Assembly: GCF_019720895.1 (NCBI RefSeq)
Contig: NZ_JAHKSH010000001.1
Span: 372,001-436,000 of the forward strand
DNA length: 64,000 nucleotides
Direction of reading: 5' to 3'
DNA from: Microbacterium salitolerans
Lineage (GTDB): Bacteria; Actinomycetota; Actinomycetes; Actinomycetales; Microbacteriaceae
Below, piece by piece: positions 55,691 to 64,000 of this stretch. Both the position numbers and the translations under genes were made by a program. A model generated the notes under the pieces. The model was not told where the DNA came from and did not search any database. It was given only the letters and a program-made list of their open reading frames with translations. Position 1 is the first letter of the stretch; every line of letters begins with the position of its first letter.

Positions 55691-56860
55691 CCCCAGCACG
55701 CGCCCCACGAACTCCACGACGCCGCGCACCCACTCCGCCTCGATGTGCGGAGGGGCGACGGTGTGCGTCATCTCGTAGACGTGCGCCGCGGCGCTCCCGC
55801 CGGCCCGTTCGACCCGCTCGCACAGCTCGAGCCCGCCGTCGGCGATCTCGTCGTGCCGCGCCACGACCGCGTGCACGGGCGGCAGTGACCCGAGCGCGGG
55901 GCTGAGTGCCGGCGACGCCGCAGGGTCGCCGGGCGACGTCTCGCCGAGGTAGCCGCGCAGTTGGCTCTGGCGCTCACCCCACGCCTCCGGGTCGTCGTGC
56001 ATCGAGGCGGGTGGCACATCCAGCCGCAGCGACGAGACGATCAGCGCGAGGCCGGCGAGCGGATCCGCGGCGCCGAGGTCCGCGAGCGCGGCGGCGGCCG
56101 CGACATTCGCACCTGACGACGTGCCGACGAGGGCGATGCGCCGCGGATCCAGGTCGCCGAACTCCCCGCAGCGCACGGCCGCGAGCACACCCCGCACGTC
56201 CTCGATCGCGTCCGGGATCCGGTGCTCGGGCGCCAGTCGGTAGTCGACGTTGAGCACCGTCGCGCCGCCTGCCGCCAGCTGATCGACGAGCACGCCGTCG
56301 AGCTCCCGGGCCGCGCGGCCGCCGCCCATCCAGAAGCCGCCCCCGTGCAGCCGCACGACGACGGAGCCCGACGGGCGCGCAGGTGAGGTGACCGCCACGT
56401 CGATCCGGTGTCGCCGGCCAGAGGGCTCCCCGAGTGGCACCCGAACCTCCGACCGCCGCAGGTTGTCGGGGACAGGCGGCAGCAGCTCGCGTACTGTCGC
56501 GCCGAACAGGCGGAACGACGCGCGTTCCATGGCCTCGCGGTGCGCGAGGGCGTGCGCGTCCGCGCGGTGCCGGGCGGCCGCGATCCGGTCGTGCCAGGCG
56601 GTGGGCGTCTCGTCGGCGCCGCGCTCGAAGCGCGGCAGGGGCGGTGCCGGATCGATCCGGATCGCGGCGAGCAGTCGGCGCAGGTCGGCCGCGGCCCCGT
56701 CACGGGGCGCGTCGGCCGACTGTGACGCCGAGGGGTCGGCCCCGCTGGTCGCGCCCCCCGAGCTCGCCGGAGCCGCCGCGCTCGCCGCGTGCGTCCGACC
56801 CGCCTCGCCCGCCGCGCTCAGGATCCTTGCGGGCACCGGGTCCCAGAACTCGCCCCTCAT
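55688..56860 (-). CDS. Alpha/beta hydrolase, hormone-sensitive-lipase-like esterase
   Basis: The 390-residue esterase has the oxyanion motif RLHGGGFWMGGG, the nucleophile elbow GTSSGANVAAAAA, Asp in VVARHDEIADGG and His in YEMTHTVAPPH. An Ala/Ser-rich N-terminal extension of about 50 residues is unusual. It is the last gene of the transporter operon, and its start overlaps the lacI stop (ATGA at 56857-56860). It may remove acyl groups from the imported compound, which is an inference from context. Confidence 0.85.
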   Translation of the reverse strand: MRGEFWDPVPARILSAAGEAGRTHAASAAAPASSGGATSGADPSASQSADAPRDGAAADLRRLLAAIRIDPAPPLPRFERGADETPTAWHDRIAAARHRADAHALAHREAMERASFRLFGATVRELLPPVPDNLRRSEVRVPLGEPSGRRHRIDVAVTSPARPSGSVVVRLHGGGFWMGGGRAARELDGVLVDQLAAGGATVLNVDYRLAPEHRIPDAIEDVRGVLAAVRCGEFGDLDPRRIALVGTSSGANVAAAAALADLGAADPLAGLALIVSSLRLDVPPASMHDDPEAWGERQSQLRGYLGETSPGDPAASPALSPALGSLPPVHAVVARHDEIADGGLELCERVERAGGSAAAHVYEMTHTVAPPHIEAEWVRGVVEFVGRVLG

Positions 56861-57864
56861 GTCGTCATCCCCTCGACCAGATTCGGCGTGAGCAGCACAC
56901 GTTCCTGCGGCGTCGCGCGGTCGGCGAGCAGCGACAGCAGCTGTCGCGCCCCGATCCGCCCCGACTCGACCAGCGGCTGTCGCACGGTCGTGAGCCCGAG
57001 GGCCTCGACCGTGTCGCCGCCGTCCCATCCCATGACGCCGACGCGGTCGGGAACCGCGACTCGTCGCGCCCGGAGCCCCGCGAGGATCCCCGCCGCGAGG
57101 GTGTCGTGCCCCGCGAGCACACCCACGCGCTCCTCGCGTGCGAAGGCGGCGATCGCGTCGGCCGCGTGCCGCCCCGCTGTCACATCGCCGGATCGCGCGG
57201 TGATGCGCTTCACATGCTCCTCGGGGATGCCCTGGTCTGCGAGCGCGTGCAGGAACCCCGAGAGGCGCCGCGTACCCTGCGCGATGTAGTCGTGAGACAC
57301 CTGCCCCTCCGTCACGTAGACGAACCGCGTGAACCCCTGCGCGAGCAGATGCTCGCTCGCGAGGCGGGTTCCGTGCGCCTCGTCGAGCACGACTGACGGG
57401 AACCGCGGGTGGGTTGAGTCGACGAGCACCGTCGGCAGCTCGCGGTCGACGAGGCGCTCGCCGAGGCCGGTGTCGATCGGCACGCCCATGACGATCAGTC
57501 CGTCGAGTGACGCCGACAGCGGCAGTGTCGACAGCCGCGGCGACGGGCTCCGGCTCGCCGACGGATGATCGAACACGAGCACGTCGATCCGCTCCGACTC
57601 GCACGCGTCGAGCACGCCGTCGAGGCGCATCGCGTACGAGGGATAGGCGCGGAACGGGGCGACGACGCCGATCCGCTTGCGTGCCGTCGGAGCCCTGCCG
57701 TTGGCGGTCCGTGCAGGCACGTAGCCGAGTTTGTCGGCGGCCGCGAGCACCCGGGCTCGTGTCTCGGCGGATACCCGAGCGGGACGGTTCATCGTGTGCG
57801 ACACCGTCGCGATCGACACCCCCGCCTCGCTCGCGACGTCGTGGATCGTGACCGAGCGCGTCAT
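56857..57864 (-). CDS. LacI family transcriptional regulator
   Basis: The 335-residue regulator has a LacI helix-turn-helix (VTIHDVASEAGVSIATVSHT, residues 5-24) with the NRPARVSAETRARV hinge region. The sugar-binding-type sensor domain ends in a canonical TTVRQPLVESGRIGARQLL. It overlaps genes on both sides by ATGA, so it is encoded within the transporter operon and probably regulates it. A CG-centred site at 63063-63072 upstream of the first gene is a candidate operator. Confidence 0.92.
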   Translation of the reverse strand: MTRSVTIHDVASEAGVSIATVSHTMNRPARVSAETRARVLAAADKLGYVPARTANGRAPTARKRIGVVAPFRAYPSYAMRLDGVLDACESERIDVLVFDHPSASRSPSPRLSTLPLSASLDGLIVMGVPIDTGLGERLVDRELPTVLVDSTHPRFPSVVLDEAHGTRLASEHLLAQGFTRFVYVTEGQVSHDYIAQGTRRLSGFLHALADQGIPEEHVKRITARSGDVTAGRHAADAIAAFAREERVGVLAGHDTLAAGILAGLRARRVAVPDRVGVMGWDGGDTVEALGLTTVRQPLVESGRIGARQLLSLLADRATPQERVLLTPNLVEGMTT

Positions 57865-60455
57865 GCGACGTACCGCTCGGCCGCGAGCGAACGGCCGCGC
57901 TGCACGGTGGGGTCCGGGATCGGGGCCGCCTCCAGCAGCGACCGCGTGTACGCGTGCGCAGGATCCAGGATCACGTCGCGCGCGCTGCCGCGCTCGACGA
58001 TGGATCCGCGATACATCACAGCGACGTCGTCGCAGAAGCTGCGCACGACCGACAGATCGTGCGAGATGAACAGATACGCGACCCCGAGCTCGTCCTGCAG
58101 CTCGGACAGCAGCGTCAGCACCTGCTCCTGGATCGTCAGGTCGAGCGCGCTCACCGGCTCGTCGCACACGATCAGCTCGGGCCGCAGCACGATCGCGCGC
58201 GCGATCGCGATCCGCTGGCGCTGCCCGCCCGAGAACTGCGCAGGGTGCCGATCCGCCGCGATCGTCGGCAGGCCGACCCGATCGAGGGCGTCGGCGACGT
58301 CGCGCCGCGCGTCTGCGGCGGACCGGCCGTGCGCGAGCACGAGCGGCTCGGCGAGCGTCGACCCGACCGTGCGCACGGGGTTCAGCGAGCCGTACGGATC
58401 CTGGAAGATCACCTGCACGCGCCCGCTCAGTGCGCGACGCCGCCGGGCTGACGCGCCCACGAGCTCCTCGTCGCCGAGCCGGATGCTGCCCGACGTCGCC
58501 TCCACGAGGCCGACGATCGCGTTGCCGATGCTCGACTTGCCGGATCCCGACTCGCCGATCAGCCCCAGTGTGCGCCCGCGAGCGATGTCGAGGTCCACCC
58601 CGTCGACCGCGGTCGCGTGCGTGGGGCGGCCGCGCGCGTCGCGCCCCGCGTATTCGACGCGCAGATCGCGCACGGCGAGCAGCGGATCCGTCGCGGGCCG
58701 CGCGGCGCGCACGTCGAGCCGCGCGGGATCCGCCTCGAGCATCGCCCGCGTGTGCGCGTGCGTCGGGTGGACGAAGATCTCGTCGGCGCCCGCCTCCTCG
58801 ACGATGCGCCCGTCGCGCAGGACGATGACGCGGTCGGCGATGTCGGCGACGACCCCCCAGTCGTGCGTCACGAGCAGCAGCGACATCGAATCGTCCGCAT
58901 CGCACAGCCGATGCAGCAGCGCGAGGATCTCGGCCTGCACCGTCACGTCGAGCGCCGTCGTCGGCTCGTCGGCGATGAGGATCCGCGGGCGCGCGCTGAG
59001 CGCCGCCGCGATCACGACCCGCTGCGCCATACCGCCCGACAGCTGGTGTGGATAGCGCCGGGCGACCGCCTGCGGATCCGGGATCTGCACCCGCTCGAGC
59101 AGTTCGATCATGCGCTCCCGAGCGACGCGCGGGTCGACGCCCTGGTGCAGGCGCACAAGCTGGGCGAGCAGGTCGCCGACCCGCATCGACGGATCGAGCG
59201 ACGGCTGCGGATCCTGCGTGATGTACCCGAACGTCTCCCGGCGCAGGCGCCGCATCTTCTCGGCGTCGTCCGCGACGATCTCGCGGCCGTCGACGGCGAT
59301 ACGACCCGACGCGACGCGGGTCCCGCGGCTGAGCCCGAGCAGTGCGAGCGAGGTGATCGATTTGCCGGATCCGGATTCGCCCACGAGGCACAGCGTCTCG
59401 CCGGTGTGGAGCGCGAACGAGACGTCCTCGACGAGCGTGACCGGCCCCGACGGCGAGTCGACGACGATCGTGAGATCCGTCACCTCGAGGAGGGCGCCGG
59501 GCGCGGGCGCGATCGCGGGAGTCGGCGCGGACGCGCTGCGCGAAGGGCGGACCCTCCTCTGCGGAGGTCCGGCCCAGCGCTCGGCGACCGCGTCGCGCAC
59601 GCTGTCGCCGACGAGCATGAGCGCCATGATCGTGACGATGATGGCGCCGCCGGTCGGCACGAGCAGCCATGGCGAGCGACTGATGTTCTCGCTCGCGGTC
59701 TGCACCATGTTCCCCCAGCTCGGGGCCGGTAGCTGCACGCCGAATCCGAGGTAGCCGAGGCCCGTCTCCGAGATGATGACGGCGCCCGAGAAGACCGTCG
59801 CCTGCACGATGATCGGCCCCGCCAGCCGCGGCAGCACGTGGCGGGTGGTGATCTGCGTCTCGGTCAGGCCCATCGTGCGCGCGCCCCGCACGAACAGCTC
59901 GTTGCGCACGGTCTTCGTCGTGCCACGGACCACGCGGATCAGCAGGGGGCTCGTGAGCACGCCGAACGCGATCATCGCGACGGACATGTTGCCGGGCACG
60001 ATCGACAGCATCACGAGCAGGATGATGAACGCCGGCACGCTGAGGAGGATCTCGGCGGCGCGCACGATGATCGTGTCGACGACGCCGCGGGACATGCCGG
60101 CCGCGAGGCCGAGCACCGTGCCGAGCACGAGGAAGACCGCGAGCGCCTGGGCCACGCCGAGCAGCGTCACCTGGCCGCCGTAGAGCAGGCGCGAGAGCAC
60201 GTCGCGCCCGAGGTCGTCGGTGCCGAGCAGGTGCGCGGGCGTCGGTCCCGAGAGCGTGTTCTGCAGGTCCTGCGCGACGGGCGAGTCCGGCGCGATCACG
60301 GGCGCGAACGCGACCGCGAGGACGATCACCGCGAGGATCGCGGAGCACATCACGAACTGCATGCGCGAGAGCAGGATCCGCCACAGCGGCGGCACGGCGC
60401 GGACATCGCGCGGTATGCGCACCACCTCGGTGCGCTCCTCGACAGCGGCGGTCAT
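57861..60455 (-). CDS. Fused oligopeptide-type ABC permease and two ATPase domains
   Basis: The 864-residue polypeptide combines three usually separate subunits. Residues about 1-290 are a DppC/OppC permease (LLGTDDLGRDVLSRLLYGG, TGLGYLGFGVQLPAPSWGNM). About 315-580 is a DppD-type ATPase (Walker A GESGSGKSITS near 357, LSGGMAQRVVIAAAL, ILIADEPTTALD). About 600-864 is a DppF-type ATPase (GESGSGKSSIG near 635, FSGGQRQRIAIARAI, LIVCDEPVSALD). All motifs look intact. It overlaps both neighbours by ATGA. Together with the DppB-like permease and the binding protein it forms a complete importer for peptides, nickel or oligosaccharides. Confidence 0.9.
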   Translation of the reverse strand: MTAAVEERTEVVRIPRDVRAVPPLWRILLSRMQFVMCSAILAVIVLAVAFAPVIAPDSPVAQDLQNTLSGPTPAHLLGTDDLGRDVLSRLLYGGQVTLLGVAQALAVFLVLGTVLGLAAGMSRGVVDTIIVRAAEILLSVPAFIILLVMLSIVPGNMSVAMIAFGVLTSPLLIRVVRGTTKTVRNELFVRGARTMGLTETQITTRHVLPRLAGPIIVQATVFSGAVIISETGLGYLGFGVQLPAPSWGNMVQTASENISRSPWLLVPTGGAIIVTIMALMLVGDSVRDAVAERWAGPPQRRVRPSRSASAPTPAIAPAPGALLEVTDLTIVVDSPSGPVTLVEDVSFALHTGETLCLVGESGSGKSITSLALLGLSRGTRVASGRIAVDGREIVADDAEKMRRLRRETFGYITQDPQPSLDPSMRVGDLLAQLVRLHQGVDPRVARERMIELLERVQIPDPQAVARRYPHQLSGGMAQRVVIAAALSARPRILIADEPTTALDVTVQAEILALLHRLCDADDSMSLLLVTHDWGVVADIADRVIVLRDGRIVEEAGADEIFVHPTHAHTRAMLEADPARLDVRAARPATDPLLAVRDLRVEYAGRDARGRPTHATAVDGVDLDIARGRTLGLIGESGSGKSSIGNAIVGLVEATSGSIRLGDEELVGASARRRRALSGRVQVIFQDPYGSLNPVRTVGSTLAEPLVLAHGRSAADARRDVADALDRVGLPTIAADRHPAQFSGGQRQRIAIARAIVLRPELIVCDEPVSALDLTIQEQVLTLLSELQDELGVAYLFISHDLSVVRSFCDDVAVMYRGSIVERGSARDVILDPAHAYTRSLLEAAPIPDPTVQRGRSLAAERYVA

Positions 60456-61393
60456 GCGTTCTCCTTCACGTTGAGTCGCGCGTAGGCGAGCTCCACGACG
60501 AGGTTCGTCACGATGATGACGATCGTGAAGATCAGGGTGATCGCCTGTACGACGGGGATGTCGTGCAGGAGCGTGGCGCTGACGGCGTATCCGGCGAATC
60601 CGGGGATCACGAACACGCTCTCGATGAGCACTGTGCCGCTCGTGAGGCCGACCATCTTCATGCCGAGGATGGTGACGATCGGCACGGCCGCCCCGCGAAG
60701 GGAATGGCGCCAGAGGATCCGCCGCTCGCTCACGCCGTGCGAGCGCAGCAGCACGATGTACGGCTGGGCGAGCTGCTCGGCGACGGCGTCGCGCGTCTGC
60801 TTCGCGAGCAGCGCGGTCCCGCCGATTGTGAGCGTGACCACAGGCAGGATCATGTGCGAGAGCCACGGGCCGAGCCCGTCGACGATCGGCACGTAGCCGC
60901 TCGTCGGCAGAAGCCGCAGCTGCACGGCGAAGATCGTTGCGAGCACGAGCCCGATCCAGAAGCTCGGAACCGCGGATCCGACGACGCTGCCGATGTCGGC
61001 CATCTTGCCGACGACGCCTGGGCGGGCGGCGCCGATCACGCCGAGCGCGATGCCGAGGATCGAAGCGCACACGAACGTCGTGATGATCAGCGCGAGCGTC
61101 GGCTCCAGGCGATCCGTCAGCACCTGCGCCACCGGGACGCCCGTGACGACCGAGTCGCCGAGATCGCCGTGGAGCAGCCCGCCGATCCAACGGCCGTACT
61201 GCTGCCACAGCGGCAGATCGAGCCCGAGCGTCTCGCGCACCTGCTCGTACCGCTCCTGCGACGCCGTCGGTCCGACGATCGCGCGCGCTGCGTCGCCCGG
61301 GGTGAGCGAGACGAGCACGAAGATCAGCGCCGAGATGACGAAGAACAGGATGACGCTCATGACGAGCCAGTTGACGAAGCGTCTCAGCGGCAC
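60452..61393 (-). CDS. Oligopeptide-type ABC transporter permease (DppB-like)
   Basis: The 313-residue permease has six predicted helices and typical segments VSLTPGDAARAIVG, LPTSGYVPI, VLLRSHGVSERRILWRHSLR and VIESVFVIPG-like IESVFVIPGFAGYAV. It begins with GTG at 61393 behind a GGAGGGAG ribosome binding site. It follows the binding-protein gene by 31 bp and overlaps the fused permease-ATPase gene by ATGA. Confidence 0.9.
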   Translation of the reverse strand: MPLRRFVNWLVMSVILFFVISALIFVLVSLTPGDAARAIVGPTASQERYEQVRETLGLDLPLWQQYGRWIGGLLHGDLGDSVVTGVPVAQVLTDRLEPTLALIITTFVCASILGIALGVIGAARPGVVGKMADIGSVVGSAVPSFWIGLVLATIFAVQLRLLPTSGYVPIVDGLGPWLSHMILPVVTLTIGGTALLAKQTRDAVAEQLAQPYIVLLRSHGVSERRILWRHSLRGAAVPIVTILGMKMVGLTSGTVLIESVFVIPGFAGYAVSATLLHDIPVVQAITLIFTIVIIVTNLVVELAYARLNVKENA

Positions 61394-61424
61394 GGTGACT
61401 CCCTCCTCGGGGTGCGGGCGCGGC

Positions 61425-62981
61425 TCACTCGGCCGGCGCGATCTCCGTCAGCGGCGCCTGCGGGCGGGCCTCCGACACATCGACCGGTGCGATGGCATCG
61501 CCCGCGTAGTAGAAGGCCGGCGCGAACACGACGGGCGCGAACCACGCCTCCTCGACGAGGGTGGTCGTGATGTCCTCGTAGAGCGGGACGGCCTCTGCCT
61601 CCGGCGAAACGATCGCCTCGGCGTACGCGGTCTCGATGGCGTCGCTGCGGGATCCGAGCGGGTTGAAGATCGCGGTGGGACCGAACAGCCCGTCGTACTC
61701 CATCGGCAGGGGCTGCGAGCCGTACCCGATGCCCGCGGCCGGGTACTCGCCGCTCGTCATGAGCTCGAAGTACTCGGGGCCGGGCCGCGACTCGAGCTGC
61801 ACCTCGATGCCCACCTGTGCGAGCTGCTCGACGTACACCTGGGCGAGCGTCGCGGCCGTGTCGGAGGTGCTCGCGATCACCGGCAGCTCGAAGCCGTCGG
61901 CGTACCCGGCCTCCTCCAGCAGCGCGCGGGCGCGATCGGGGTCGTACGCGTAGCGGCCCTCGAGCTCGTCGACGTAGCCAGGCTCGCTCGGCACCATCAC
62001 CTGCTCGGTGGCGAAGCCGTACTCGCCGAGCAGCGAATCCGCGATGCCCTCGCGGTCGAGCGCGATGTTGATCGCCTGGCGTACGCGCACGTCCTCGAGC
62101 GGCGAGCCGAGCTCGCCGTCGCGGTCGAGCAGGCTCAGTCCGTACGCGATCGTCGGGGCATACAGCACGTCGACGCCCGCGTCGGCGGCCGTCTGGGCGG
62201 TCGCGAGGTCGCCGACCGCGTAGTCGATCTCGCCCGCCTGCAGGGCGTTGAGCCGCTGCTCGGGGTTGTCCATCACCTGGATGACGATCGCGTCCCAGTG
62301 CTGGCTCTCCGGATCCCAGTAGTCGTCCCGCGCCTTGTACACGTAGCGCGACCCTGCGACGGTCTCGGCGGCGTCGAGCGTGTACGGACCCGCGCCGACC
62401 GTCTGCGTCGCGAGCGAGGCGGGATCCTCCGCGATCGCCTCGGGCGAGACCATCATCCCCGCGACCCACGTCTGCGTGAGCGACTGCGCGGCGAGCGGAT
62501 GCGGCGTCTCCCACGTGATCCGCACCGTGAGGTCGTCGACCTTCTCGTAGACGCCGCCGTTCACGAGCGTCGCGACGTTGCTCTTGCCCTCGTCGAGGTG
62601 CTCGAGGTTCGCGATGACGGCGTCCGCGTCGAGCTTCGCGCCGTCCGAGAACGTCACGCCCTCGCGCACCGTCAGCTCGAAGACCCGGTTCTCGTCGTCG
62701 ACGAAGCCCCACTCGGTCGCGAGGCCCGGCTCGAGGGATCCGTCCGGCGCGACCCGGATCAGCGCGTCGTACGACGGCTGCGCGAACGGGCTCGTGGACT
62801 GCTCCATGTTCGCGGGATCGAGGCTCGACGGCGGCGCCGCGAGGCCGACCGTGAGGGTGCCGCCGCCGTCACCGTCGCCGCTGCCCTCTGCCGCGGACGA
62901 TGCGCAGCCGGATGCGGCGAGACCGATGATGGCGGCGGCGGCCGTGAGCGCGACCACTCTGCGCGTGCGGATAACGGACAT
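61425..62981 (-). CDS. ABC transporter substrate-binding lipoprotein, family 5
   Basis: The 518-residue lipoprotein has a signal peptide ending AASGC (lipidated Cys at about 26) and a Gly/Asp-rich linker. The family 5 fold has SSLDPANMEQSTSPFAQ, LTVREGVTFSDGAKLDADAV and GAGPYTLDA. Ligands of this family range from peptides to nickel and oligosaccharides; the LacI regulator and esterase in the operon make an oligosaccharide or glycoside plausible. The ATG at 62981 has a GAGGAGG ribosome binding site. It is first in the five-gene operon. Confidence 0.88.
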   Translation of the reverse strand: MSVIRTRRVVALTAAAAIIGLAASGCASSAAEGSGDGDGGGTLTVGLAAPPSSLDPANMEQSTSPFAQPSYDALIRVAPDGSLEPGLATEWGFVDDENRVFELTVREGVTFSDGAKLDADAVIANLEHLDEGKSNVATLVNGGVYEKVDDLTVRITWETPHPLAAQSLTQTWVAGMMVSPEAIAEDPASLATQTVGAGPYTLDAAETVAGSRYVYKARDDYWDPESQHWDAIVIQVMDNPEQRLNALQAGEIDYAVGDLATAQTAADAGVDVLYAPTIAYGLSLLDRDGELGSPLEDVRVRQAINIALDREGIADSLLGEYGFATEQVMVPSEPGYVDELEGRYAYDPDRARALLEEAGYADGFELPVIASTSDTAATLAQVYVEQLAQVGIEVQLESRPGPEYFELMTSGEYPAAGIGYGSQPLPMEYDGLFGPTAIFNPLGSRSDAIETAYAEAIVSPEAEAVPLYEDITTTLVEEAWFAPVVFAPAFYYAGDAIAPVDVSEARPQAPLTEIAPAE

Positions 62982-63062
62982 GAGACCTCCTCGTCTGACC
63001 GCCGGCGACGTCGCCGGCGGGTCCTGGATGAGTGGGAGTCAAACAGCCGGGTGTTTCTGCGC

Positions 63063-63072
63063 AAAGCGTTTT
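63063..63072. promoter_or_regulatory. Candidate LacI-family operator upstream of the transporter operon
   Basis: AAAGCGTTTT has the CG-centred AANCGNTT core of LacI-family sites and stands in an AT-rich stretch 82-91 bp upstream of the binding-protein start. The outer positions do not fit the full consensus. Confidence 0.45.
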
Positions 63073-63116
63073 ATGTGAAGTGTTTTACACAGTCCCGCAC
63101 CGCTCTGATTGCGCCG

Positions 63117-63255
63117 TGAACCGTCTTCGGTCTGATGTCGTCTCCTTCCGATTCGGGAAGGAAGACGTTGATCATGCCGAAGAAGATCCCGGAGGAGACC
63201 AAGCAAGGGGCACTCCGGCTCGTGCTGGATCACCTTGACGAGCACCCAACCTCAC
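63117..63255 (+). mobile_element. 5' remnant of an IS3-family insertion sequence
   Basis: ATG 63174 opens a reading frame encoding MPKKIPEETKQGALRLV and then LDHLDEHPT, which resembles the start of IS3-type transposase OrfA proteins. Similarity stops at about 63255, and neither the rest of orfA nor orfB is present. TGAACCGTCTTCGG at 63117 could be the left end. The remaining bases to the next gene hold nothing I recognise. Confidence 0.55.
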
Positions 63256-63334
63256 CACCGGCCGTCACGCCCGCCTCGCGCATCGCGTCACCCGCCCGCC
63301 CTTCCCGTTCCCCTCGCCGTGATAAACCCGAGGC

Positions 63335-64000
63335 ATGAAAGCGCGCGTCTCCGATCCGCCCCTGGGGGGAACGATCGATCTGATCCTCGCCCTGCTGCCG
63401 TCGCTCAATCCCGGGGCGCAGCGCGTGGCGCGCATCTGCGTCGAGCGCGCGGAGGACGTCGTCGGGATGACGGGGGCCGACCTCGCGGAGGCCGGCGAGA
63501 CGTCTCCGGCGACGGTGAGTCGCATGAGCAAGGCGCTCGGGTTCCACAGCTTCCAGCACCTCCGCTTCATGCTCGTGCGCGACCTCGCGGCCGCGGGCTC
63601 GCAGGATCCTGTCGCCCGCGCGGAGGGCACGGCGGGGTGGCTGTCCGGGCTGGCCGACAGTGCGGGCAGCATGCTCCAGACGTCGCTCGCGGGCGTCGAC
63701 GCCGACGTCTTCGATGCCGCGGCCGACGCGATCGCCCGCGCGCCGCGGCTGCTCGTCGCCGGGTCGGGGGCCTCCGGCCCCTCGGCGCAGTCCGCCGCGG
63801 TCTCGTTCATCACGAACGGCCGATCCTGCGAGGCGCCGACCGACGGCGTGATGCAGCAGCTGACGGCCAGCGTGCTCGAGCCGGGCGACGTGTGCCTCGT
63901 GGTCAGCTCGTCGGGCGCCAACTCCGTCACCCTCGCCGTCGCGAGCGCCGCCGCTGAGGCGGGGGCGACCGTCGTCGGCGTGACGAGCTTCGCGAAGGCG
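63335..64000 (+). CDS. MurR/RpiR family regulator (3' end outside window)
   Basis: The 222 visible residues include an N-terminal RpiR-type helix-turn-helix (ADLAEAGETSPATVSRMSKA, about 50-69, then LGFHSFQHLRFML). The SIS sugar-phosphate-binding domain that follows (LLVAGSGASGPSAQSAA, CLVVSSSGANSVTLAVA) is cut by the window end. RpiR regulators sense phosphosugars such as N-acetylmuramate 6-phosphate. It is divergent from the transporter operon and may relate to genes beyond the window. Confidence 0.88.
   Translation, partial: MKARVSDPPLGGTIDLILALLPSLNPGAQRVARICVERAEDVVGMTGADLAEAGETSPATVSRMSKALGFHSFQHLRFMLVRDLAAAGSQDPVARAEGTAGWLSGLADSAGSMLQTSLAGVDADVFDAAADAIARAPRLLVAGSGASGPSAQSAAVSFITNGRSCEAPTDGVMQQLTASVLEPGDVCLVVSSSGANSVTLAVASAAAEAGATVVGVTSFAKA

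Noticed and set aside
63074-63089. Second LacI operator TGTGAAGTGTTTTACA
   Set aside because: It lacks the central CG and its inner positions are not symmetric.

Overview
The window looks like a chromosomal segment of a high-GC actinobacterium of the Microbacteriaceae, probably Microbacterium or a close relative. The reasons are a G+C content near 70% by eye, actinobacterial gene families throughout, a nuclease domain of the family named after a Microbacterium testaceum locus (MTES_1575), an Lsr2-type DNA-binding domain and a PHO-box type operator. I found no rRNA or tRNA genes, no CRISPR array and no replication origin.

Layout. 1-6.6 kb: a maltodextrin locus with a LacI regulator, a GH13 glucosidase and a divergent malE-malF-malG importer, with two LacI-type operators in the divergent promoter region. 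6.7-13.6 kb: an AI-2E family membrane protein, a PhoX-type phosphatase with a PHO box, phosphoglucomutase and prephenate dehydratase. 14.1-20.4 kb: a five-gene operon with a complete FecBCD/BtuFCD-type importer and a pair of fused ABC permease-ATPases, probably for a metal chelate or cofactor. 20.6-30 kb: housekeeping and envelope genes (flavin monooxygenase-like protein, OatA-like acyltransferase, CPA1 antiporter, VOC protein, SDR with a divergent TetR, dicarboxylate symporter). 30.1-34.2 kb: a large secreted phosphodiester glycosidase/phosphoesterase and an AlkD-like repair protein.

34.3-55.7 kb is an accessory region that reads as a defence island. It holds a GTPase with a small partner, a decayed gene, an XRE regulator, a type ISP restriction-modification enzyme, a 1582-residue helicase-nuclease ending in an Lsr2 DNA-binding domain, a MazG pyrophosphohydrolase beside a GIY-YIG/DUF2075 helicase, a Fic protein behind a long palindrome, and a second UPF1-like helicase. 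Decayed fragments of ordinary genes (a lipase and a P-loop kinase) lie among and beside these. 55.7-63 kb: an overlapping five-gene operon for an oligopeptide-type ABC transporter (with a three-domain permease-ATPase-ATPase fusion), a LacI regulator and an esterase. An IS3 remnant and a truncated RpiR regulator close the window.

The intergenic regions between 7.9 and 28.5 kb carry three unrelated families of palindromic repeats, each of exactly constant length (48, 53 and 94 bp, 18 copies in total). The hexamer GGATCC is strongly over-represented in core genes and clearly less so in the island.
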